A stretch of 64,000 nt of DNA from Punctularia strigosozonata HHB-11173 SS5 (Eukaryota > Basidiomycota > Agaricomycetes > Corticiales > Punctulariaceae). Both the position numbers and the translations under genes were made by a program. The notes below the pieces were generated by a model, which did no database searches, was not told where the DNA came from, and was given only the letters and a program-made list of their open reading frames with translations. The stretch spans positions 1 through 64,000 of the forward strand of contig NW_006767455.1 in assembly GCF_000264995.1 (NCBI RefSeq), read 5' to 3'. Of the stretch, positions 36,148 to 46,480 are shown piece after piece; position 1 is the first letter of the stretch, and every line of letters starts with the position of its first letter.

Positions 36148-36431
36148 ATAGGTGTCATTATATGCGTTTTGGTAAATTTCCTGCTGTTTCGGTGACCGAT
36201 TGTGGTGCATGTCGTTTCCGTTGTGGCTGTACGAGCGCTTAATCACTGTACCCGGGTTCGTCGCGCCGTGACAGGAGCATAGCTGACAGTGAGAGTGCAG
36301 CAATTGCTGCCTTGAGCCCATCATGGATAGCCTCCACTGCGATTCGAAAGGCAACGACACTGTGTTATCTGGCCTCTTCCTGGACTTAAGGCACTTCAGC
36401 GCACCCAAGAGCTCAGGCGAGTTACACGGAC

Positions 36432-39066
36432 ATGGGGGACAAGTCATCATTTCGGTTCGCAGCCTTGCAGCAGGAGATAGACACGTTGGATCAGGTGAGT
36501 GACTGGGGTCAGCATCGTAGACCGAGACGGAATGCTCAGTAGGAATACAGAGCCTCGACGCAATCCTTCGCTCTGACGACACCTTCCGAACGTCCTTACG
36601 CACGCTCAGCAAGCTATGCGGTCAGAGTGGCCTCGTACCTACAAGCTATAGGTTATCAGAACTCGTGAGGGTCGGAGAAGATCCGCCCTGTTCTGGCGGA
36701 TTTGCAGATGTATACCGAGGATCGTACGACGGCAGGGCCGTTGCCCTGAAGGTGATTCGGCAAATAACTGCCTCCTGGCAAAAAACCTGGTCGCCCGGGT
36801 AGCATCAACGAGTATGTGCACGTCTTATCCCATAGCGCCGAGGGGGGGGGGGGAGGCACACACCTTCATATACTTTGCCCGGTCCCCGACGTGCAGGAAG
36901 CGGCTGGATCATCCGCACATCGTCCCTTTCGTCGGCGTAGAATCGGGCAATCAAGCGTGTATCGTTTCGGAATGGATGGATCACGGTGACGTTATGTCGT
37001 ATCTCGAACGCTTTCCGCTCGCCAATCGCAAACAACTGGTAAGAGAGTCAATCTTCTACCAACCGCGTAGACCTCACGAGACAACATCTTCAGATCATGG
37101 ACATCGCCCGTGGCTTGGAGTACATGCACGCAAGCGGTCTTGTGCACGGGGATCTTAAGAGCGTGAGCTCGCTACCGCATGAGAAACCGATATATGCTCA
37201 TCATGACTCAGCGCAACGTCCTTGTTGACAGCCTAGGTCATGCTCGTCTCAGTGACTTCGGCCTTGCCACTACGATTCTTGGAACCGCTTCTCTCGCAAC
37301 AACTGCCGGATCTTCAGCCAACTGGGGCTCCTTGCGATACATGGCCCCCGAGCTGTCCGATAGCATGGCAAGAGACAAGACCTTGAACCCGAAGTCCGAC
37401 GTTTACGCGTTCGGAATGACGGCATGGGAGGTAGGCGTCGTCCGACGACGAGACCTCGCAATTAATTATGCTGTTCGCAGATATTCGATGGGAGGATCCC
37501 ATTCCACGAGATTACGAACGTATATATTGTGCTTCGCGAAGTTCTCGACGGGAAGCGACCATTGCGCCCAACGCACGCACGGGATTTGGGCCTGGATGAT
37601 TACATCTGGGAGGTCGCCATAGACTCCTGCTGGGCGGCAGATCCACTGCGGCGACCTCAGATGCTGGAAGTGTTGGAGGGGCTCCTGGCATACGACGTTG
37701 CTCGAAACCTTATGTCAAAGCTCCTTGACGAAGGCCTTTCGGAGGAGGATCGGCATACGCTCGATGAGTTATTGTCCACAGGTCAGCCTGCTCGCGATAC
37801 TTCACTACAAGCCTCGGGCTAAATCAGCACAGAAATGGGCAGACGGGCGGTATGCAACGCCGCTTATTCAGACAAGTTATTCGAAGTCCTCAAAGGCATG
37901 CGAGGCAGGAGCGAAGGCATGGAGGGCGATTCAAGGAAGATGCGTGCAAGCGACATACTACTTGCACTGGGCGCCTTTTCCTCGCTTCCTCGTGATGGAC
38001 GCCAGTATCGCGACCATGCCTTGAAGGTTTGGCTGTCATATGCTGACGAACGGCGACCAGGTATCCGCGAGGCCGCGGAGAGAATCATGCGTATATTCTC
38101 TGGCAGTACGTACGCTCGGATGGGTCGCTTATCACTCATGTCCGACTCTCATCCACGTCGTCAGGGCTGTACAAGACTGTAGGAGGCCACCTCAGCGCCG
38201 TGTATTCTGTATCTGTATCTTCCGATGGCTCGCGAATCGCCTCGGGTTCCGCTGGCAACACAATCCGACTCTGGAACGCAGACATCGGGTGGGAGGCTTG
38301 CGAGCCGTTACAAGGGCACACCGGCGATGTTTACTCGGTGTCGTTCTCCCCTGACGGGAGGCGCCTTGCCTCGGCCTCCGGTGACGGGACGATCCGTCTT
38401 TGGGACGTACAGACAGGTCAACAAGTTGGCGAACCGCTTCGAGGGCACACGTACTGGGTTCGATGCCTCGCCTTCTCACCGGACGGTACCCGTATCGTCT
38501 CCGGCTCGTCCGATGACACGCTTCGACTTTGGGACGTTCAAACGGGACGAGTAATTGGCGAGCCCTTGCGAGGACACTCGAACTGGGTCCGGACCGTCGC
38601 TTTCTCGCCCGATGGGAAGCATATCGCCTCTGGATCGAGCGACAAGACGATCCGACTTTGGGATGCCGAGACAGGCAAATCAGTCGGAGAGCCACTGCTA
38701 GGCCACGATCACTGGGTTCGTTCTGTTGCCTATTCTCCCGACGGCACGCGCATTGTTTCCGGATCCCAGGATAAGACCATCCGGGTCTGGGACGTGCAGA
38801 CGAGACAGACGGTACTGGGACCGTTGCGAGAGCACGAACACGAGGTCTTCAGCGTATCTTTTTCACCGGATGGTCAGCACATCGTCTCCGGTTCCTACGG
38901 GGGCATGATCCGAATATGGGACGCGCACTCGGGACAGACTGTGGCGGGACCTTTCGTGGGGAGCAGCAACAGCGTATGGTCTGTTGTGTTCTCGCCCGAT
39001 GGCAAGCGCGTCGTTTCTGGCGGTGAAGACGGTTTGGTAAAGGTCTGGGACGCGGAGAACGACTAG
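36432..39066 (+). CDS. Gene A: protein kinase - helical module - WD40 propeller, frame disrupted in the kinase
   Basis: Paralogue of gene D. Exons by comparison: 36432-36494, 36551-about 36811, about 36856-37038, 37094-37162, 37212-37430, 37481-37781, 37833-38105, 38165-39066. The kinase domain shows the Gly loop SGGFADVYRG, VALK, a catalytic loop HGDLKS..NVLVD, DFGLA and MAPELSD. The module exon (37833-38105) reads EMGRRAV...SDILLALGAFSSLP...RRPGI. Seven WD40 repeats follow (38165-39066). Between the VALK lysine and HPHIVPF the frame fails: a TAG lies in frame at 36799-36801, next to an A6 run and, shortly after, a run of 12 G (36842-36853), and the alpha-C segment is poorly conserved. Pseudogene, unusual splicing or an assembly indel are all possible; the rest is well preserved. 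Confidence 0.75.
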
Positions 39067-39102
39067 GCCGATCGGGCGTGCTCGACATGGTCACTGGTTT
39101 TG

Positions 39103-39160
39103 GTGCGTACCCGCCTTTGCCATTTATGGATATGTCTGACCAGCCGCCTTCCTTCTCCAG
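39103..39160 (+). other. Probable 3'UTR intron of gene A
   Basis: GTGCGT...CTCCAG with a CTGAC branch-like motif at 39136-39140, starting 36 nt after the stop codon. The same arrangement follows genes B, C and D. Confidence 0.6.
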
Positions 39161-40753
39161 CTTGAAGTCGACATGCTGGATGCGCATCATATACTCGATA
39201 TATCCCAATTTACATGGTTATGAGACCTAAAGCTTATGACGGTGCCACGATGTCTTAACTACGCGTCCTTGGCGCCCGCTCGGGCTGACAGTCTTGACCG
39301 CTTGGAGAGTCGCTGCAGGTTGTCAGGGATCTGCCTACCATCTTCGGACGATGACTCTTTTCGACCCTAAGCTAACAAACCTAGCGCTCTCATAGGTCTC
39401 GGTTTCGGGGGACACACCCACCTGCTCGGGTGAGCTGTCGGATTGTCCACCCGAGAGCGCACTATGGCCGTCTATTATGTCTGCAAGATTTCACTGGGCA
39501 TAACTTCTTGGCCGGCCCAGACTCGGTGCGAGTACTCACCATTAGGCAAGCGGTACGAGATCAACGACGGACGGCAAAGCCTTCGTCGACGTGAGTCAAT
39601 CCGCAAGGCTCGCCTGTCCCACTGCATATTCCACGGGTCAGATAGGAGTCTTGCTGCTTCACAATTTCGTAGCATGTACCGCAAACGTCGCTTCAATTGC
39701 GTAGTACTAGTACACTATAACGCCGTAAGATTGGGCTATAAAATGGATACGTGATGACGGTATGGTACCATACGTCTCATGAAAGTTTCCTACGAAGTAC
39801 AAGTTTCAGTCCCACAGGGCTGCGCCGCTATCTGTGGATTCGATGAGGAAGGACAATTGTTAGGCATGATTCCCGCAGCAATAAGCTGGATGGAGGAAAG
39901 GCGGCGGAACGAGGTGCTACGGGGCGTTCACCTTCATGACCCTATCGCGAGCGTGCGCTGCGGGTGCGGGTTCAGAGCTACAGTATCCGGGGAATGGGCG
40001 GAGATACTGGGACTGCTTTCAGGGCACATGGCTCGACAACGTTCCGTCCTCAGAGGTTCTTGCTCCTAGAGCCTAGAGGTGTGGACAAGGGCAATTCAAT
40101 GGGAGTCGTGTCGTGGCGTCCTTCCAATCTCAGCGAGCATCTCGTCGCTGCCACCGCCTGTGCTTCTTCATCATTGCGACATGCATGGTCCCGTCTTCTT
40201 GTCCAGGCCACCCAACACGTTCATAGGCGCATAGGCGCCCATCTCACGCATTCGGCGTTCTTCTTGACTATGGCCATGGCTCATTTGCGACGTTACCGTG
40301 AACCCTCTTTCAGTAGCTCCCACCTATGCAAGGCGCATACGTGACATATGTGAAACGACTCGGAAGCATAGGGACGCGGCCATTGAAGAGCGATGCAACC
40401 TCTACCCGCGAGACGACCTACTTGAACGAACTCATTGAGATGCTCTGGAGATCATCAAGACCATTGCGGAAGTCCGACTAAGACTAACACGGTGGCTTCG
40501 CACGTCTGTCGAAGCGTTCGAACGCCGGGATTGATCATGCACCATGAGGCACGTACAAGTCATATTGAACCTTGCTGCGATGCTTTCCCATCGGAAGCCT
40601 CGTGTATTGTGTGCCCTTGCATGCATGAGAAAGGGACCCGCGAGGGCATCGCATGTGCGTTTTCAGCAGTCTTGTATTGCTTGCATCTGGCCGCCACTCG
40701 TCCACATCCCCACCCACAGCGAACCTCTGCCTCAGTGCCAGGCCTGTTGACCG
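39161..40753. other. Spacer between genes A and B
   Basis: 1.6 kb with only short frames. A 96-codon frame at 39779-40069 has no recognisable domain. A short match (CCTTGGCGCCCGCTCGGG near 39268) recurs with two changes near 57549, suggesting shared flanking sequence in the gene cluster. Confidence 0.4.
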
Positions 40754-43700
40754 ATGCCTCCCTCCGACGACGGCATGGGTTCAACATCACCTCCGAATCC
40801 GCCCCCAGCGCATCGCCCTACCCCTGGTCCCAAGATGACTGACGACGACGTGATCTTTGATTGGGATTCGGTGTCACTCTCGGAGGATGACGAGTTCATC
40901 GCTGTTAATCCACCTCCCGTGACGTTTGGATCTAACCCAACGGCCAAAGCTCCAAACAAAGCAGGGCAACAACCAGAGACGAAGAGTACGAAACCGTGTG
41001 GATGCAATCCCAACGGCAGGAACCTAGTCGTCTGTATCGACGGGACTGCCAATCAGTTCAGCGTAAAGGTGGGAAAAGAGCACCTCTCCTCGCGCAGGTA
41101 CTTAACCTTTGATCCCCAGAATACGAACGTCGTCGAGCTTTACAGCCGGCTCGTCAAGGACGACACCCAGCTGACGTACTACAACAGTGGCATCGGGACG
41201 TACGCGAGGGAGAACAGCTGGTCGTTTGAGTACTGGAAACAGGCCTTCTATCATACGGTCGACATGGCCATTGCGTGGTAAGACAGCTAGTGAGATAATT
41301 CATACTCCCGTATTCATCACCATTCGCAAAGGAACTTCAAGAGAATCGTTCTCGACGCCTACCGGTGGCTGTCCGAGAACTACCAACCTGGCGACAGGAT
41401 ATTCTTATTCGGTTCGTCATCTGTAACAATACATCCATCCGCGTCGCTCTTACCGTTACTCCTAGGGTTCTCGCGAGGCGCATATCAAGTCCGAGTCATT
41501 GCAGGGATGATAGAAAGAGTGCGCGCGTCTTGCGGTCGTTCGCACCATACGCTTACTTACCGACCTTACGTTCCAGGTTGGGCTACTTCACAAGGGCAAC
41601 GATGGGCAAATATCCTTGTCGGTAGCTAATGTCTATGCATCGATGTCGTCTAATACTGCACAATAGCGCCTATGCACTGTATATGGCGACGACTGCGAGA
41701 CAGCAGAGGTCTCCCAAATCTCCGGTTGCGTTCAGCGTACCGAAGGACGGACCCACTCCAGGGGCCGACGCAGCCAACACGGATGATGCAAATTTAGGGG
41801 AACGCAACATATTTTCTTGGGCCCGGAAGCTTTCGTTCTGGCCCTTCCGGACGTCACCCCGGGCGTCACCAACTGCGGGAGCACAGCAACTCGAAGAGGG
41901 GTCTGCCGGTGTGGATACCTCGAACAACGCCGAACCGACCAGAACCAGCTGGCTCTCAAGGGTTTGGAGCATTCTAGCGTGCTCGGCACAGACGGCCAAA
42001 TCAGGGAACGCGTCCGAAGGTGACAACGACAAGGCCGATGACAAGGCCGATCCCCTGGAGTTGAGTAAGCGCTTCAAGGACGCGCTTTCTCGTAAGGGGG
42101 TCAAAGTCCACTTCGTCGGAGCATGGTGAGCTCAATCGCATTTCCTGACCACGAAGTGCTAACTCGCCACCAGGGACACCGTTTCTTCAATCGGAATCGC
42201 TCGCGGACCCAGCCTTCCAGAAACGACTACGGGGATGAAGCACGTCTGCGTGTTCCGACACGCCCTCGCCCTCGACGAGGTTCGGGTCAAGTTCCTGCCC
42301 GAATACGCAAACGGCGGTGTTGGACCGCTTGCAAGGGATGATGGGACGGATAAAGGAGACGTCAAGGAAGTGTGGTTTTCAGGCTCTCATTCGGACATGT
42401 ACGTCCCTCGAGAGATATCCCTTGCGGTAACTTCGGCTGAACAGACATGAAGCGGCGGAGGCAGTAATGTCAATCTGAAACTGGACCAGTTCGGACCGGC
42501 TCTGCGCTGGATGTCGTACGAAGCATCGCGTTCAGGGCTCCGGACGGAGAATTTCCAAGGCGATTGGAAGCAGGTCAAACCCACCAACTCGATGAATTGG
42601 TTTTGGAGGATGCTGGAGTGGTTCCCCCTCAAGCATTTGTCGTACGATCCTAAGCAGGATGGGGAGCATACTCGGTGGAGGTGAATACAGTCGTGTGGTC
42701 ATTTGCTTCATTGTTGGCATTGATAAGGGCCTTTGTTCCTCAGCTGGCATCGCGCCTCGCCGCGTCGGATCATGGATGGACAGCTGATACACGAGTCCGT
42801 CCTTGATTCCCTCGTATCATCTTCAGTAGCGCAGCAGAGCGATTCTAATATCTCTCCGGAGTGTTCCTCCACGCCTGACCCTGAGGCCGTCTCTGATCCG
42901 CACCCAGGTGGAGCACCGGGCTCCAATCAAAATCCTGAACCGAGAGCCCACTTACCTTCCGATATGACCTGGGCTCGCCTACTGCTACAGTACAAACAGC
43001 CTCAGGAAAAGTGGACAAAAATAGAGCGTGACCCTTATATCTCGGCGAAAGGGGTGTTGAAGGATATTTCACGCAAACAGCTTTCAGTCCCCGATCGCAG
43101 CGTACTCTTAACACTGTTATCAACAGGTCAGTCGCCACTGCATGCTGCTTGAATCGTTGTGTGACATCCTGTGTAGTGGACGGCAAACGATCCATAGCAG
43201 ACAGCGTAGATGCGTCACTGCTTTGGGGGAAAATCATGCAGTCCACGGAAGATTCGGACGCGCATACGATTGACTGCCTCTTGTCTCTTAGCGCTTTTCA
43301 TATGTCACACCACGACGCTCCAACTCAGACTTGGATGCGCGTGGCCGGGGTTATCTTGTCTCGTGACGACTGGAAAAGCCTGAATCTCGAAAGTCATCAG
43401 CAGGTGGTTGAGGAGCTTAAGCGTCCATTCCGCACGATCACGGAAAGTCTGCTGAAGCAGCTTCGTGAAAACCAGTATTTATCCGACAAATCCCGGGATT
43501 TGTTATGCACAATCGTGGAAACATGTCAGTCGACTCTTTTCCTCGGTATTATAAGGACTCATTTGCCACAGCTTTCGGCCAGAGGGTTATCACGGACATT
43601 GCCAAGGAGTCTGAGCTGGTCAAAGCTCTCAATACCGTACAGAATGACCCGGATTGGCGCTACCGCGAAGAGCGAATCACGGATTTATTGATTCTCTTGG

Positions 43701-45612
43701 GTGCATTCCCTTTGCGGTCGCAAGGCACGAAACGGTATTTGAACCACAATCTGGCGAGATTGTTCCCTCTAGTCCAGCAGCGACCGGGCATTGACCGGGT
43801 CTTTGACTGGGTCATGCACACCGCCCGCAGCAAAGCCTGGGAGCTTGTCGATCATCTTGTCAACCGCACCGGGCTTTCTATCGGACAGCGCCGAATGCTC
43901 GATATGTTGCTTTTCACGGGTGAGCGTGGCTTCTCTGCTTATCCTTCCCGCAGCCTGAATTCACTCGCTGCGCAGAATCTGGCAGGAAATCGATCGAGGA
44001 GTCCGGGAAGGTCACCGAGCTATTCGCCGCCCTGAAAGATACAGCGACTGACCTTGACCTTGAGATGGAGCCGAACCTCCGCAGAACGCACATCACCGAT
44101 ATAGTGGCAGCTCTTGGCGCATTCCCCTCGCTTTCCCCGGGCATGGAGGTTCTGCTGGAACCTGAAGTTGCGAACGTGATTTCGAACCTCGACACCGATC
44201 GACGCAGTCTTTCTACTGCCAAGGATCATATCGCATCCTCGTTCCGCAACCGCGCAGGTGTTATAACAACCAAGCTCGCGAGTGACGGGATGGCCGACGC
44301 AGACCGCGATGTGCTGGAAAGGATGGCGTCGACAGGTGAGTATACCCAGCACGGTTCTGCATACTGGTGACTTAGAAGTCTGCAAAGACATCGGAAAGAA
44401 GGCGTTTGCAGAGGGTGTCGTCACTGCGCAACTCTTCGATGCTCTCGGGCGCGTGCAAGACCGTGGGATGGATCCTGAGTTGCGAAAGGCACGCGTCACC
44501 GACATAATATGGGTTTTGGGCAAGTTTATGGCATTGCCGCCCGGTGCGAAGCAATACCCGAGGCACGACTTGAGAAAGTTGTTGTCCAATGCCTATCAGG
44601 AGCGGCCAGAAATCGATGAGGCCATAATGCAGATCAAGCGGATATTCACTGGCAGTGCGTTGCACTCATGTATGTTGTATCTCATACCTTCTAACTCTCG
44701 ATATTGTCCACAGGGCTGCTCAAGGCCGTTGAAGGTCATACTGGCCATGTGTACTCTGTCTCATTCTCTCCGGATGGCTCGCAATTCGCGTCGGGCTCTC
44801 GGGACATCACGATCCGCATTTGGAACGCGGACACCGGAAAGGAAGTCGGCGAGCCTTTACGGGGGCACACGAGCGGCGTCAACTCGGTGTCGTTTTCCCC
44901 CGATGGAAAGCGCCTTGCCTCTGGCTCAATGGACCGCACCGTGCGGCTGTGGGACGTGGAGACATGGCAGCAGATCGGGCAGCCGCTCGAAGGGCATGCG
45001 CGGCCGGTTTTGTGTGTCGCATTCTCACCCGACGGCGACCGCATCGTCTCGGGCTCACGCGACGAGACGCTCCGACTCTGGGACGCGCAGACGGGACGGG
45101 CCATCGGCGAGCCTTTACGGGGTCACTCTGACTGGGTTCGGAGCGTCGCATTTTCACCGGATGGGGAGAACATCGCCTCTGGATCCGACGACAGGACAAT
45201 TCGACTCTGGGACGCCGAGACAGGCGAGCCAGTTGGGGACCCGCTGCGAGGCCACGATGGCCCCGTTTTGTCAGTCGCATATTCCCCCGATGGCGCGCGC
45301 ATCGTCTCGGGCTCCGAGAACAAGACGATCCGGATCTGGGACACTCAGACAAGGCAGACAGTGGTGGGGCCACTGCAAGGGCACGAAGGCCCGGTTCGCT
45401 CCGTGGAATTCTCGCCGGATGGCAAGCACGTCGTCTCCGGCTCCGACGACGGCACGATGCGGATATGGGACGCGCAGACGGGACAGACCGTGGCGGGGCC
45501 TTGGGAAGCTCACTGGGGGGTTTCTTCCGTCGCGTTCTCGCCCGATGGCAAGCGCATCGTCTCTGGGGGTGGTGACAATGTGGTGAAGATATGGGATGGA
45601 GAGGTCGATTAG
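40754..45612 (+). CDS. Gene B: DUF2235 hydrolase - helical modules - WD40 propeller, 1391 aa, 14 exons
   Basis: Exons: 40754-41068, 41120-41277, 41332-41411, 41466-41518, 41577-41617, 41667-42125, 42174-42398, 42453-42680, 42744-43126, 43177-43524, 43572-43919, 43976-44335, 44376-44654, 44714-45612; a single open frame. DUF2235 (about aa 90-550): NLVVCIDGTANQF, YYNSGIGTYAR, the nucleophile elbow GFSRGAY (about aa 184-190), FVGAWDTVSSIG (Asp) and GSHSDIGGG (His), as in Tle1-type phospholipases. A roughly 115-residue insertion (about aa 225-340) has two Trp-rich amphipathic-looking segments. Three full modules plus one half module follow, then seven WD40 repeats (about aa 1096-1391). There is no NACHT or NB-ARC. 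I infer a cytosolic sensor-effector; substrate and ligand are unknown. Confidence 0.88.
43177..44654 (+). repeat. Helical module array of gene B, one module per phase-1 exon
   Basis: Exons 43177-43524 (diverged), 43572-43919, 43976-44335 and the half module 44376-44654. Consensus: [ES].GR..I.....EL..AL...........R...ITDI...LGAF.SL.......L...L.........QRPGI..A, then a helix pair ending vLe.l.STG. Every module starts and ends in phase 1 (donor after S-T/S-G, acceptor before the second base of Glu). Predicted all-helical from the heptad-like Leu/Ala pattern. I do not recognise a named family. Confidence 0.75.
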
Positions 45613-46480
45613 GCCAGCGTGGGATATCGGGATGGGATCGTTTTCGAGGTGCGTATCCGCTTTCGTCGTGCATGGACCTCCCTGACGAGTAATGGTAGTT
45701 AACGGCGTCGATTCACGTCCACCGGCTAGAAGCGCATGAAGTGGAGATCACCCGCGAAACATCATCCATGCAGTCATTATACTAGCTTGGAATTTGTCAA
45801 CGGCATGAAAGGCGCACCAGGTACCGTTCGTGCGACTCAGTATGCGCCATGTTTCCATACAAATCTTCCAAGGTGTGCCCGTACCGTACGCCGTGTATAT
45901 TTGCATCGGTGCCCGTTCTCGTCCACGTAGTGCACTCATGTACCATACGCCCTGAATAGAGCTGTTCACCGGAGGCGACACTGTAACATTCATACAACAA
46001 CGAAATACAACAGCGGGCGAGTGATTAGGGTGCCCAGGGAACAAAATATCTCCACGCCGCCGCAGAATTTCAAGTTTTCTACTATCCATCGAGAGAAAAG
46101 GTGTTCGACGGAGGCAAGTGAGGTACTGAGTGCAGCGTCAGTAACGCTAGCGCAGTTGAGATGCTGCCTTGCCTTGTAACTGTCATCCCTCCGTTCCGTC
46201 ACCATCTTTTCCCATGGAAGGTCGCCCAGCGCATGGACCCCGGTGCTTCGACGCGCCCTGGGCAGATGTCCGTCGTCCATCCCTGCTCCCAGCGAACCGT
46301 CTTCGACCCGGCGCGATCAACGTCCAGCGTGGTCCGTGCATGGCTTGGGGACGACCAGCGCGGCCGAGCAGGTGCCATCAGTCGACGGTCCGAGGCAGCT
46401 AGCGAAGGTCGGAAGCAGATTGATACACCTCAGCCACAACGTCAGAGGGGGTGGAAGGCGCCGCGTAGTTAACCTGCTCG
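45613..46480 (+). repeat. Duplicated 3' flank, copy 1 (after gene B)
   Basis: Closely similar to 54558-55440 and 61741-62560. Shared landmarks are the 3'UTR intron, a GAAGTGGAGATC...CCCGCGAAACATCATCCA block, CGCCATGTTTCCATA, and CATCCCTCCGTTCCGT followed by CACCATC or TACCATC. No intact open frame is shared among the copies, so the conservation reflects duplication of the gene with its downstream DNA. Confidence 0.8.
45649..45698 (+). other. Probable 3'UTR intron of gene B
   Basis: 50 bp, GTGCGT...GGTAG with CTGAC branch-like motif, starting 36 nt after the stop. Confidence 0.6.

Noticed and set aside
36323-36494. Earlier start for gene A
   Set aside because: A phase-1 reading from 36323 also joins the kinase, but the 63-bp first exon from 36432 matches gene D in length, phase and sequence (LQQEIDTLD against LQERIDWLD).
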